This document shows positions 18,233 through 27,187 of a DNA stretch of 64,000 nucleotides, piece by piece. Numbering within the stretch: position 1 is the first letter of the stretch; every line of letters begins with the position of its first letter. Under the pieces are notes generated by a model, which did no database searches, was not told the DNA's origin, and was given only the letters and a program-made list of their open reading frames with translations. The stretch lies in the NCBI GenBank assembly GCA_003577305.1, contig QEVL01000007.1, forward strand, positions 186,001 through 250,000, written 5' to 3'. The position numbers were made by a program, and so were the translations under genes. The DNA comes from Burkholderiales bacterium (GTDB taxonomy: Bacteria > Pseudomonadota > Gammaproteobacteria > Burkholderiales > Burkholderiaceae_E).

Positions 18233-21200
18233 ATGACCGATACGAACCCGCATCATTGGCGCGACGCCGTCAACGCGCCGCTTTCCTGGGCGCAGCAGAC
18301 CCTGTGGGTGTTCGAGCGCCTGTTCGGAGCGAGCGACACCCACAACGTCGCCATGAGCGCCCGTCTCGCGGGCCCGCTGCGGATCGACGCGCTCGAGCGC
18401 AGCCTGCAGGCCCTCGTCGAGCGGCACGATGCGCTACGCACCGCGTTCGAGGACGCCGACGGGCAACCCGTGCAGCGGGTGATCCGGGACGCGCGTCTCG
18501 CCCTGTCCGTCGAGCGGCTCGACGCCTTGCCCGCCGCGCAGCGCGAACCGGCGCTCCGGCAAGCCCTGCTGCAGCAGGCCCGCATCCCCTTTGATCTCGG
18601 CCGCGCGCCCCTGCTGCGCGCGAGCCTCTATGGCATGGGGCCCGACGAGTACGTGCTGCTGCTGGTCGTCCACCACATCGTCGCCGATGGCTGGTCGCAC
18701 GCGGTGATCGCGCGCGACCTCGGCGCGCTGTACTCGGCGCAGCTGAACGGCACCGACCCGGCGCTGCCGGCGCTGCCATGCCGGTTCGTCGACGTCGCGC
18801 GTCGCCAGCGCGAAGCGACCGGTGCCGCCGGCCTGGCGGGCTCGCTCGCTTACTGGCGGCAGCAGCTCGCCGGCATCCCGGCGCTCGACCTGCCGCACGA
18901 CCGCCGACGTCCCGGCCGACCCAGCTATCGCGGAGATGTTGTCGGCTTCAGGCTCGAACGCAGCCAGGTCGATCGACTGAAGTCGCTTGCTCACGATTCG
19001 GGCGCCACCCTGTACATGACGCTGCTCGCCGCGTTCGACGTGTTGCTCATGCGTTACAGCGGACAGAGCGACGTAGCGGTGGGCGTTCAAGTCGCTGGAC
19101 GCCATGGCGCCGGCCTCGAGGAACTGGTCGGCCATTTCGCCGACGTGCTGGTGATGCGCACCGACCTCGGGGGAGATCCGGGCTTCGACGTACTGCTCGC
19201 GCGCGTTCGCGAGACCTGCCTGGGCGCCTATGCGCACCAGGACGCACCGTTCGGAATGGTGGTCCGGCAAGCGGCGCCCGCGCGCAGGCTCGGCCGCAAT
19301 CCGCTGTTCCAGGTGTCGTTCGCACTCGAGAACATGCCGTGCCACGCGTTGGCGATCGGCGCGGTGCCGGCGCGCCTGGAGCCGATCCACACCCATACGT
19401 CGAAGTTCGACCTGTCGCTGACGTTCGTCGAAACGGAAGGTGCGCTGCACGGTACGCTCGAGTACAGCACCGATCTGTTCGAACGCTCCACGATCGAGCG
19501 CATGGCCGGGCACTTGCGCAACCTGATCGACGCGATCGTCGGGAACCCCCAGGCGCGGCTCTCGGCGCTGCCAATGATGGGCGAGCGGGAAACGCGACAG
19601 GTGCTGGTCGACTGGAACGACACCGCGCGCGACTATCCCGCGGACCGCACGCTGGACAAGTTGTTCGAAGCGCACGCAGCGCGCGCACCGAACGCCACCG
19701 CGGTGGTCTTCGGGCACCAGCCCTGGCTCGACTATGCCACGCTGAACCGCCGCGCGAACCAGCTCGCGCACCGGCTTCGCAGGCTCGGCGTCGGCCCCGA
19801 CGTCCTCGTCGCGCTGTACCTGCGGCGCAGCCCCGCGATGATCGTCGCGATGCTCGGCATCCTGAAGGCGGGCGGCGCCTACGTGCCGATCGACGTCGAC
19901 TACCCGGACGAGCGCGTCGCCTTCATGCTCGCCGATTCGGCCGCACGCGTGACGCTCACCGAGAAGGCGCTGGCGCCGCGACTGGCCGATGCGGGCACGC
20001 AGCTGCTGTGCATCGACGACGATCCTTCGCTCGACAGCGAGCCGTTCGGCAATCCCGATCCTCTGGCGCGGCCCGAGCACCTCGCGTACGTCATGTACAC
20101 GTCGGGATCCACCGGAAAACCCAAGGGCGTGATGATCCCGCACCGGGCGGTCGCGCGGCTCGTCTGCAATACCGACTACGTGCGCATCGGCCCGCCAGAT
20201 TGCGTCAGCCAGGCGTCGAATGCGTCGTTCGACGCGGCAACCTTCGAGATCTGGGGCGCGCTGCTCAACGGCGCGCGGCTGGCGATCGTCACCACGGACA
20301 CGCTGCTCTCGCCCGGCGCGCTGAAGCGGCAGATCGAGCGCGACCGCATCGACACGATGTGGATCACCGCCGCGCTGTTCGACGAGCACGTGGCCAGTGC
20401 GCCGGACACCTTCGCGGGCGTGCGGGACCTGCTCTTCGGCGGCGAGGCGGCGAATCCCGAGTCGGTCGTGCGCGTGCTGCGCGCGGATCGCCCCACTCGC
20501 CTGGTCAACGGCTACGGCCCGACCGAGACCACCACGTTCGCGACCTGCTACGAGGTGCCCGCATCGCTGGCCGACGGCGAGACGCCAACGGCGATTCCGA
20601 TCGGCCGCCCGATCGCCAACACCACCTGCTACGTGCTGGACGATCGCATGCGCCCGGTTCCGATCGGCGTCGTCGGCAACCTGTGGATTGGCGGCCCGGG
20701 CCTGGCGCGCGGCTACCTGAACCGGCCCGAGCTCGACGCCGAACGCTTCGTCGAGGCACCCGCTCCGATCGGCGCGCGGCTGTACCGCACCGGCGACAGG
20801 GTGCGCCTGCTCGCCGACGGCAACATCGTCTACCTCGGGCGCGACGACGGCCAGGTCAAGCTGCGCGGCTTTCGCATCGAACCGGGCGAGATCGAGGCCG
20901 CGCTCGGCAGGCTGCCCGGCGTCGCGCAGCGGGCCGTGATCGTGCGCGAGCATGCGCCCGGCGACCGCCGGCTGACCGCCTACATCGTCTGGAGCCCCGG
21001 CGCCCGACGCCTCGATGCGGCCGGCCTGCGCACCGCGCTCTCCGCGCAACTGCCCTCGTTCATGGTCCCGGCCGCCTTCGTCGACCTCGACGCGCTGCCC
21101 CTGACCGCCAACGGCAAGCTCGATCGCGCGGCGTTGCCGGCGCCGCACGACGACGCGAGCGCCGCGGCCACGTCCTTCGTCGCACCGCGCACGCCGATCG

Positions 21201-24200
21201 AGCAGAGGCTCGCCGCGATCTGGGCCGAGGTGCTCGGGCGTGATCGCGTGAGCATCCAGGACGACTTTTTCGACCTCGGCGGCGACTCGCTGGTCGCCAC
21301 CCAGGCGATGGCGCGTACGCGCGCGGCGTTCGGCATCGACTTGCCGGTGGCCGCGCTGTTCGAGGCGCCGACCGTCGCCGGACTCGGACAGTGCATCGCG
21401 ACAGTCCTCGGGCACGGATGCGAGGCACCGCCTGCGGCGGCCACCGCCGGTACGCAACCCCGGCGACCCGACCGGATCGCAAGCCCGGACGCGGTCACGG
21501 ACGCGCTGCGCGGAATCTGGGAAGCAGTACTCGGGCGCGGCGGCATCACGCCGGACGACAGCTTCATCGCGCTCGGCGGCGACTCGTTGACCGCGGTCCG
21601 GATCGTCAACCGGATGCGCGCCACACTCGGCGTCGAGGTTCCCGCGAGCCGGCTTCTCTGCGACGCGACGATCGCCCGCCTCGCCGCCGAACTGCCGGAC
21701 GACCGCGTCGAGGACGACCTCACGGCGAGCGCCGCGACCGCTGCGGATACCGGCGCGGACCGCTATCGCGCCACGCCGTCGCAGGTGCAGGTCGACTTCT
21801 TTCACCAGCTCAATCCCGGCAATCGCGCCTACCTGACGCAGTCGCTGATCAGCTTCGAAGGGCCGCTCGACGCTGCCCGGCTGCGCGACGTGATCCAGGC
21901 AATCGTCGACCGCCACGAGCACTTGCGCACGACCTACCACTCCGGCCCCGACGCGACCGTATACGGCGAGGTTCACGCGTCGATGGCTGTACAGTTGCCC
22001 CTGCACGACCTGCGCGGCGTCCCGCAGGAGCAACGCGACGCAGTGCTGCGCTCGGAGATCGAGGCGGTGCTCGAGCAGGGCATCGACCCCAGCCGGTTGC
22101 CGCTGGCGAGATGGCAGCTGTATCGTGTCGGCGAGCAGCGGTACGAGTTCCTCATGGTCGAGCACCACTACGTGCACGACGGATGGTCGTTCCGCGTCTT
22201 CCTTCGCGAGCTCTCGCACATCTACGCGGCCTCGTGCGCGGGCAAGTCGATCGCGCTGCCCGAACCGACACAGTTTCGCCGGTTTGCGGCCTGGCAGCGA
22301 CAATGGCTCGACTCGGCGCAGGCAGGCGCGCTGCAACGAGAATGGGGCGAACGGCTGCGCGGCGCCGACCCGACGCTCTCGCTGCCCTTCGCACGCGTTC
22401 GCGAGCGCGCGCCCAGCCTGCTGGGCGGGCAGCTTCGCATCGCACTGCCGGGCAACGTGGCCGCGGCGCTGCAGCGGCAGTCGGCCTGCTGGGGCCTGAC
22501 GCCGTTCCAGGCGATGTTCGGCATCTTCGCGCTGCTGCTGCGGCGCTACGCGGCGAGCACCGATTTCCTGCTCGGCACTTCGAGCGCGAACCGCAACCGG
22601 GTCGAGTGGGAGTCGCTGCTGGGCATGCTCGTGAACATGGTGCCGGTGCGCATCCGCTCGGGCGGCACTGACCAGAGCGCTCGCGATTTCCTGGTCGCCG
22701 CGAGCGAGTCGCTGCAGTGGTCGCTCGACCGCTCGGAACTGCCGTTCTCGACGATCGTCGAGGTGGCGAACCCGAAGCGGACACCCGGCACGATGCCGCT
22801 GGTGCAGGTCCAGTTCAGCCAGCACGACGCGCTGGCGATCGATCCGAGCTTCGGGCCCCTGCGCTGGAGCGTACGCGAGGCGATCGCCAACGGCACCTCG
22901 AAGTTCGACCTCAGCGTGATCGCGATCCCGCAACCCGGTGATGGCGGCGTCGAACTGGTCTACGAGTACGCGGCCGACCGGTTCGACGATGCGGACGTGC
23001 AACGCATCGCGAACGACTACCGCCGACTGATCGACGCGATCCTCGCCGATCCCGACGCGCGGGTCGCCGGTTTGCCGATGATGGACGCGACGCTGCGGCA
23101 ACGCGTCCTCGTCGACTGGAACCGCACCGCCAGGCCGTTTCCGGACGAAGTCGGGCTGCAGCAGTTGTTCGAGCGGCAGGTTCGACGCAACCCGATCGCG
23201 GTTGCGATCGACTCCGAAAGCGGTCCGGTCGACTACGCAACGCTGAGTCGCGACGCGAACCGGCTCGCGCACCGGCTGCGTGAACTCGGCGTGGCACACG
23301 AGGTGCGCGTCGGCGTCTGCCTGCCGCGCTCGCTGCGCTCGGTGGTCGCCACGCTCGCGATCGTCAAGGCCGGCGGCGCATACGTTCCGCTCGATCCCGA
23401 GCATCCGGCGCAGCGCAACGCCTTCGCGCTCGCCGACAGCACGGCACGCGTGCTGATCACCGACCGCTCGGTCACGCAGCGGCTCGCGCCCGAAGGCCTC
23501 ACCGTGCTCGACCTCGACGACGAAGCCGCGCTCGTCGCGCGACAGCCGGCCTCCGATCCGGTGCCGCGAGCGGGCCCGGCGTCCCTCGCCTACGTGATGT
23601 ACACGTCGGGCTCGACCGGCATACCCAAGGGCGTGATGATCCCGCACCGGGCGGTCGCACGGCTCGTCTGCAATACCGACTACGTGCGGCTCGGCGCGGC
23701 GAACTGCGTCGCGCACGCATCGAACACCGCGTTCGACGCGTCGACCTTCGAGATCTGGGGCGCATTGCTGAATGGGGCGCGCCTGGCGGTGCTGCCGACG
23801 CGCTCGATCCTCTCGGCGCCGGAGCTCGCGACGGCCTTCCGGCGCTTCGGCATCGACACGATGTTCATGACCAGCGCGCTGTTCAGCGAGCACGCCGCAG
23901 GTGCGCCCGGGCTGTTCGCGCCGCTCGATACGCTGCTGGTCGGCGGCGAGGCGCTCGATCCGGTCGCGGTGGCGCGCGTGTTCGCGGCGGGCGCCCCGCG
24001 GCGCCTGCTCAACGCGTACGGATCGACCGAGACGACGACCTTCGCGCTGTACCACGAAGTGACACCGGCGACCGAACCGCAACGCTTCATCCCGATCGGC
24101 CGGCCGATCGCGAACACAACCGCCTACGTGCTCGACGAAGCCGGCCAGCCGGTCGCGCCCGGTCTCGACGGCGAGCTGTACATCGGCGGCCCCGGCGTCG

Positions 24201-25771
24201 CGCGCGGCTACCTGAACCGGCCCGAACTGGACGCCGAACGCTTCGTCGAGGCACTCGCTCCGATCGGCGCGCGGCTGTACCGCACCGGCGACCGGGTCCG
24301 CCTGCTCGCCGACGGCAACATCGTCTACCTCGGACGCGACGACGGCCAGGTCAAGCTGCGCGGCTCCCGCATCGAACCGAGCGAGATCGAGGCCGCACTC
24401 GGCAGGCTGCCCGGCGTCGCACAGCGGGCCGTGATCGTGCGCGAGCATGCGCGCGGCGACCGCCGCCTGACCGCCTACGTCGTCTGGAGCCCCGGCGCCG
24501 AACGCCTCGATGCGGCCAGTCTGCGCGCCGCGCTCTCGCGGCGCTTGCCCTCGTTCATGGTCCCGGCCGCCTTCGTCGACCTCGACGCGCTGCCCCTGAC
24601 CGCCAACGGCAAGCTCGATCGCGCGGCGTTGCCGGCGCCTGCGCCCGACGAACCGCGCACCGTGGTCGACGACGACGACGGCGACGCGATCGAGCGCGAG
24701 CTGCGTACCATCTGGGAGTCGGTGCTCGGGCGCCCCGGAATCGCGCTGGATGCCGATTTCTTCGACCTCGGTGGCCACTCGATGCTCGCCGTGCGCGTGC
24801 TCGCCGAGATCGATCGACGCATGGGCAGGCAGCTGCGCACCGCGTCGTTCTTCGAGGCGCCGACGATCCGCCGGTTCGCGGCCCTGCTGCGCGAGGGCGC
24901 CGCGCGCGATGCGCGCAACTGCGTCGTGACGATCCAGCCGGGCGACGGAACGCGTGCGCTGTTCTTCGTGTCCGGATGGGGCGGGCAGCTGATCATCCTC
25001 AATGAACTCGCGAAGGCGCTCGGTCCGAACCAGACGCTGCACGTGCTCGACACCGGCGCTTTCGGCGCCGACGGCACGGACCTCTCGATCGAAGAGGTCG
25101 CGACGCGGATGATCGAAGACATGCGCCAGGTGCAGCCTGCGGGGCCCTACCGGCTCGCCGGGTACTCGATGGGCGGCAAGATCGTCCACGAGATCGCCCA
25201 GCAGTTGCACCGGCGCGGCGAGTCGGTGGCGCTGCTCGCGCTGCTCGACTGCAGCGTGTCGGGCCAGCAGCGGCGGCATGCGGCGCCGATGCGCGTGCTG
25301 CTGCACCTGCGCGAGGCGGCCCGGATGAACCCGGCGCAGATGCTGGCCTATCTGGGAGGTCGCGTGCGCTCGATGATCAGGCACCTGCGCCCTCGCGAAC
25401 GCGAGCTGTTCGAAGGCGACGAGGTGGAACAGACGGCACTCACGCTCGCCATGGAGCGTTCGGCGCGCCGGATGCTCGCCGCCTGGGAGGCCTACCGACC
25501 GCGACCGTACCCGGGGGGCGTGCTGCTGGTCCGCGCCGAAGGCGGCGAGCGCCTCGTCGGCGCGATCGAGGACGACGACCGGACCCTCGGCTGGGGCGCG
25601 CTCAGCGGCGACGGCGTCGAGGTGCGCAGCATGCAGTGCGCCCACAACCGGATGCTGCACGCACCGCACGCCGCGTCGCTGGCGCGAATCCTCGCCGACG
25701 CCATCGGTCGCGACGATACGTCGTCCCCGGGGTTGTCCGCGAACCGCAAATGGGCCGACGCCGATGCTTGA
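18233..25771 (+). CDS. Nonribosomal peptide synthetase, C-A-T-T-C-A-T-TE (2512 aa)
   Basis: Two-module assembly line. C1: HHIVADG (His 147-Gly 153). A1: YTSGSTGKPKG (from 622), FDAATFE (666), NGKLDR (960). T1: LGGDS, Ser 1019. T2: LGGDS, Ser 1118. C2: HHYVHDG (1311-1317). A2: core from 1790, FDASTFE (1834), NGKLDR (2125). T3: LGGHS, Ser 2183. TE: GYSMG, Ser 2312, with Asp 2339 and His 2471 as likely triad partners. Reading the specificity pocket by alignment to GrsA gives D-A-F-W-L-G-G-T-F-K for A1 (valine-like) and D-A-F-F-L-G-A-T-F-K for A2 (branched aliphatic). There is no epimerisation domain. A1 has the usual GPTE motif, A2 has GSTE. The expected product is an acyl- or aryl-capped dipeptide released by hydrolysis or cyclisation. 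It starts right after the ligase gene. Confidence 0.95.
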   Translation: MTDTNPHHWRDAVNAPLSWAQQTLWVFERLFGASDTHNVAMSARLAGPLRIDALERSLQALVERHDALRTAFEDADGQPVQRVIRDARLALSVERLDALPAAQREPALRQALLQQARIPFDLGRAPLLRASLYGMGPDEYVLLLVVHHIVADGWSHAVIARDLGALYSAQLNGTDPALPALPCRFVDVARRQREATGAAGLAGSLAYWRQQLAGIPALDLPHDRRRPGRPSYRGDVVGFRLERSQVDRLKSLAHDSGATLYMTLLAAFDVLLMRYSGQSDVAVGVQVAGRHGAGLEELVGHFADVLVMRTDLGGDPGFDVLLARVRETCLGAYAHQDAPFGMVVRQAAPARRLGRNPLFQVSFALENMPCHALAIGAVPARLEPIHTHTSKFDLSLTFVETEGALHGTLEYSTDLFERSTIERMAGHLRNLIDAIVGNPQARLSALPMMGERETRQVLVDWNDTARDYPADRTLDKLFEAHAARAPNATAVVFGHQPWLDYATLNRRANQLAHRLRRLGVGPDVLVALYLRRSPAMIVAMLGILKAGGAYVPIDVDYPDERVAFMLADSAARVTLTEKALAPRLADAGTQLLCIDDDPSLDSEPFGNPDPLARPEHLAYVMYTSGSTGKPKGVMIPHRAVARLVCNTDYVRIGPPDCVSQASNASFDAATFEIWGALLNGARLAIVTTDTLLSPGALKRQIERDRIDTMWITAALFDEHVASAPDTFAGVRDLLFGGEAANPESVVRVLRADRPTRLVNGYGPTETTTFATCYEVPASLADGETPTAIPIGRPIANTTCYVLDDRMRPVPIGVVGNLWIGGPGLARGYLNRPELDAERFVEAPAPIGARLYRTGDRVRLLADGNIVYLGRDDGQVKLRGFRIEPGEIEAALGRLPGVAQRAVIVREHAPGDRRLTAYIVWSPGARRLDAAGLRTALSAQLPSFMVPAAFVDLDALPLTANGKLDRAALPAPHDDASAAATSFVAPRTPIEQRLAAIWAEVLGRDRVSIQDDFFDLGGDSLVATQAMARTRAAFGIDLPVAALFEAPTVAGLGQCIATVLGHGCEAPPAAATAGTQPRRPDRIASPDAVTDALRGIWEAVLGRGGITPDDSFIALGGDSLTAVRIVNRMRATLGVEVPASRLLCDATIARLAAELPDDRVEDDLTASAATAADTGADRYRATPSQVQVDFFHQLNPGNRAYLTQSLISFEGPLDAARLRDVIQAIVDRHEHLRTTYHSGPDATVYGEVHASMAVQLPLHDLRGVPQEQRDAVLRSEIEAVLEQGIDPSRLPLARWQLYRVGEQRYEFLMVEHHYVHDGWSFRVFLRELSHIYAASCAGKSIALPEPTQFRRFAAWQRQWLDSAQAGALQREWGERLRGADPTLSLPFARVRERAPSLLGGQLRIALPGNVAAALQRQSACWGLTPFQAMFGIFALLLRRYAASTDFLLGTSSANRNRVEWESLLGMLVNMVPVRIRSGGTDQSARDFLVAASESLQWSLDRSELPFSTIVEVANPKRTPGTMPLVQVQFSQHDALAIDPSFGPLRWSVREAIANGTSKFDLSVIAIPQPGDGGVELVYEYAADRFDDADVQRIANDYRRLIDAILADPDARVAGLPMMDATLRQRVLVDWNRTARPFPDEVGLQQLFERQVRRNPIAVAIDSESGPVDYATLSRDANRLAHRLRELGVAHEVRVGVCLPRSLRSVVATLAIVKAGGAYVPLDPEHPAQRNAFALADSTARVLITDRSVTQRLAPEGLTVLDLDDEAALVARQPASDPVPRAGPASLAYVMYTSGSTGIPKGVMIPHRAVARLVCNTDYVRLGAANCVAHASNTAFDASTFEIWGALLNGARLAVLPTRSILSAPELATAFRRFGIDTMFMTSALFSEHAAGAPGLFAPLDTLLVGGEALDPVAVARVFAAGAPRRLLNAYGSTETTTFALYHEVTPATEPQRFIPIGRPIANTTAYVLDEAGQPVAPGLDGELYIGGPGVARGYLNRPELDAERFVEALAPIGARLYRTGDRVRLLADGNIVYLGRDDGQVKLRGSRIEPSEIEAALGRLPGVAQRAVIVREHARGDRRLTAYVVWSPGAERLDAASLRAALSRRLPSFMVPAAFVDLDALPLTANGKLDRAALPAPAPDEPRTVVDDDDGDAIERELRTIWESVLGRPGIALDADFFDLGGHSMLAVRVLAEIDRRMGRQLRTASFFEAPTIRRFAALLREGAARDARNCVVTIQPGDGTRALFFVSGWGGQLIILNELAKALGPNQTLHVLDTGAFGADGTDLSIEEVATRMIEDMRQVQPAGPYRLAGYSMGGKIVHEIAQQLHRRGESVALLALLDCSVSGQQRRHAAPMRVLLHLREAARMNPAQMLAYLGGRVRSMIRHLRPRERELFEGDEVEQTALTLAMERSARRMLAAWEAYRPRPYPGGVLLVRAEGGERLVGAIEDDDRTLGWGALSGDGVEVRSMQCAHNRMLHAPHAASLARILADAIGRDDTSSPGLSANRKWADADA
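20708..21140 (+). repeat. Near-identical DNA segment, copy 1 (C-terminal half of A1)
   Basis: This stretch matches 24203-24635 with a constant offset of 3495 bases and no gaps; by eye only a few scattered substitutions are seen, many silent. The shared part covers the A7-A10 core motifs (YRTGD to NGKLDR). Flanking parts of the two A domains differ more, pointing to recent duplication or gene conversion. Confidence 0.8.
24203..24635 (+). repeat. Near-identical DNA segment, copy 2 (C-terminal half of A2)
   Basis: Partner of 20708-21140. Of the few amino acid differences, two fall in the A8 hinge: copy 1 reads RGFRIEPGEIE and copy 2 RGSRIEPSEIE. Confidence 0.8.
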
Positions 25772-26447
25772 GGTCTGGGCGGTCGACGTCTCTGCCGAGA
25801 TCGCCAGCATGGCCGGGCACGTCGGCCGGCTGACCGCGGACGAGGTCCGGCGCGCCGCGAGCTTCTACCGCGACGAGGATCGGCACCGCTTCGTCGTCGC
25901 GCGCAGCACCCGACGGGTGCTCCTGGCGAGGCAGCTCGGCGTCGATCCGGCGACGCTCGTCTTCGAAGAGGGACGGCACGGGAAGCCGCGGCTGCGCGCG
26001 GACGGCGGGCCAGTGCCCAGCTTCAATTCAAGCCACTCGGGGCGCTGGGTATTGCACGCGATCGGCGACGTCGACGTTGGCGTCGACGTCGAACGGATCC
26101 GCTGCGATTTCGCGAGGCTCGACGACTTCCTGTGGATCCTGTCGCCCGAGGAACGCGCGGTCGCGAGCGCGGCGGCCGAACCGATGCGCGCGGCGATCCT
26201 CGCGACGATATGGGTTCGCAAGGAGGCCTACGTCAAGGCGCTCGGCGAAGGGCTGAGCCGCTCGCTCCCCGACATCGCGATCGCCGCGGATGCGGCAGGG
26301 CCGGCACTCGCCTACGACCGCAACCCGGGCAAGCGCGCGACACGGTGGCGTTTCGTCGATCTCGAGATCGACGAGTCCCACAAGGCCTGCCTGGTCCACA
26401 CTGGCCCGCACCGGGAGATCGCCGTTCGTGCCTGGTGCTCGCGGTGA
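25764..26447 (+). CDS. Sfp-type 4'-phosphopantetheinyl transferase
   Basis: Transfers phosphopantetheine from CoA to the conserved Ser of carrier domains, here most likely the T domains of the two preceding proteins. The 227-residue product has the family motifs FNSSHSGRW, GVDVE (Asp 108, Glu 110, Mg binding) and WVRKEAYVKALGEGL (Lys 153, Glu 154). Its ATG lies 8 bases inside the synthetase gene, so the two are co-translated. Full length and intact motifs argue that it is active. Confidence 0.95.
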   Translation: MLEVWAVDVSAEIASMAGHVGRLTADEVRRAASFYRDEDRHRFVVARSTRRVLLARQLGVDPATLVFEEGRHGKPRLRADGGPVPSFNSSHSGRWVLHAIGDVDVGVDVERIRCDFARLDDFLWILSPEERAVASAAAEPMRAAILATIWVRKEAYVKALGEGLSRSLPDIAIAADAAGPALAYDRNPGKRATRWRFVDLEIDESHKACLVHTGPHREIAVRAWCSR

Positions 26448-26614
26448 CCGGCAGTGAGTCGAATGGCGACGAGACCGCACACTCGCCCGCCGCGTCCGGG
26501 AACCGATGCGGCTCATCGCCTGAGCAGCCGGGCGACTCGGTGCGCGGGAGAGATGCACGATCCGGTCGGCAACCTGCGCAACGTCAACCGGCGTGCCCGT
26601 CGCCACGTTTTCGA

Positions 26615-27187
26615 ATGATGACCTCACGGCGTTCGAGATGGCGGCAGGCGACGACGGCAGCAGCGACGCTTGCCCTGCTGGCCGTGGGCGGCTGCGCCGT
26701 CTCGCAAGGCGTGCGCTACGGCGAAGTCACCGCCATTCCCGGCGCCTACGCGCCACTGCCCGCGCCGTTGAGCCTCGGCGAAATCGTCGCCGAGCTTCGC
26801 GCGGGCCGCCTGCAGGCCGACCTCGTCGGAGAGATTCGCGAGCGCGGCCTGCTCGCGCCGGCGCGCGGCGCCGACATCGACCTGCTGCTGCGTGAAGGCG
26901 CAGGCAGCGAATTGATCGATGCGGTGCGCGACGAATCCGAAGAGATGTCGAAGGTGCCTGCGCTGCCGCCGGAAGTCGTCGCCGCGCCGCCGGTCACCGT
27001 GGTGCCGGGCTACTACTACGGCTGGTATCCGTGGGTGCCGATGACCTTCGGTCTGTGGTGGTTCGGCGGCCACGACCACTATCACCGGCCGCTCCCGCCG
27101 GGCGCCAGGCCGCATCGGCCGCCCCCGCCCGCAGCACGCCCGCTGCCCTCGCCACGCGCGCCCGGCCCGTTCAAGCCCTCGCGCTGA
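26615..27187 (+). CDS. Putative lipoprotein with a Tyr/Trp/His- and Pro-rich C-terminus, unknown function
   Basis: 190 residues. An Arg-rich start and hydrophobic stretch end in LALLAVGGCAV, a plausible lipobox with Cys at about 27. The middle (60-115) is predicted helical and acidic. The tail contains VVPGYYYGWYPWVPMTFG, then GGHDHYHRPLPPG and a Pro/Arg-rich end. I do not recognise a family beyond resemblance to small outer-membrane lipoproteins of the Slp type. The His/Asp cluster could bind metal. ATG 26615 or 26618 is the start; the last 17 bases overlap the convergent ABC gene. The 167 bases between this gene and the transferase hold no feature I can name. Confidence 0.65.
   Translation: MMTSRRSRWRQATTAAATLALLAVGGCAVSQGVRYGEVTAIPGAYAPLPAPLSLGEIVAELRAGRLQADLVGEIRERGLLAPARGADIDLLLREGAGSELIDAVRDESEEMSKVPALPPEVVAAPPVTVVPGYYYGWYPWVPMTFGLWWFGGHDHYHRPLPPGARPHRPPPPAARPLPSPRAPGPFKPSR

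Noticed and set aside
18233..18235. Whether the ligase and synthetase were one protein split by the frameshift at about 18102
   Set aside because: In the restored frame a stop (18221-18223) still comes before the synthetase ATG, so they are separate genes.
18434..25810. A 2458-codon open frame antisense to the peptide synthetase
   Set aside because: High GC with codon third positions G/C leaves the complementary frame free of stops. Its translation is Arg/Gly/Ala/His-rich with no domain, and the sense strand has all NRPS motifs.
14685..26447. The peptide cluster as a recently acquired island
   Set aside because: No integrase, tRNA target, flanking repeat or visible shift in GC content or codon choice; acquisition may be old or absent.
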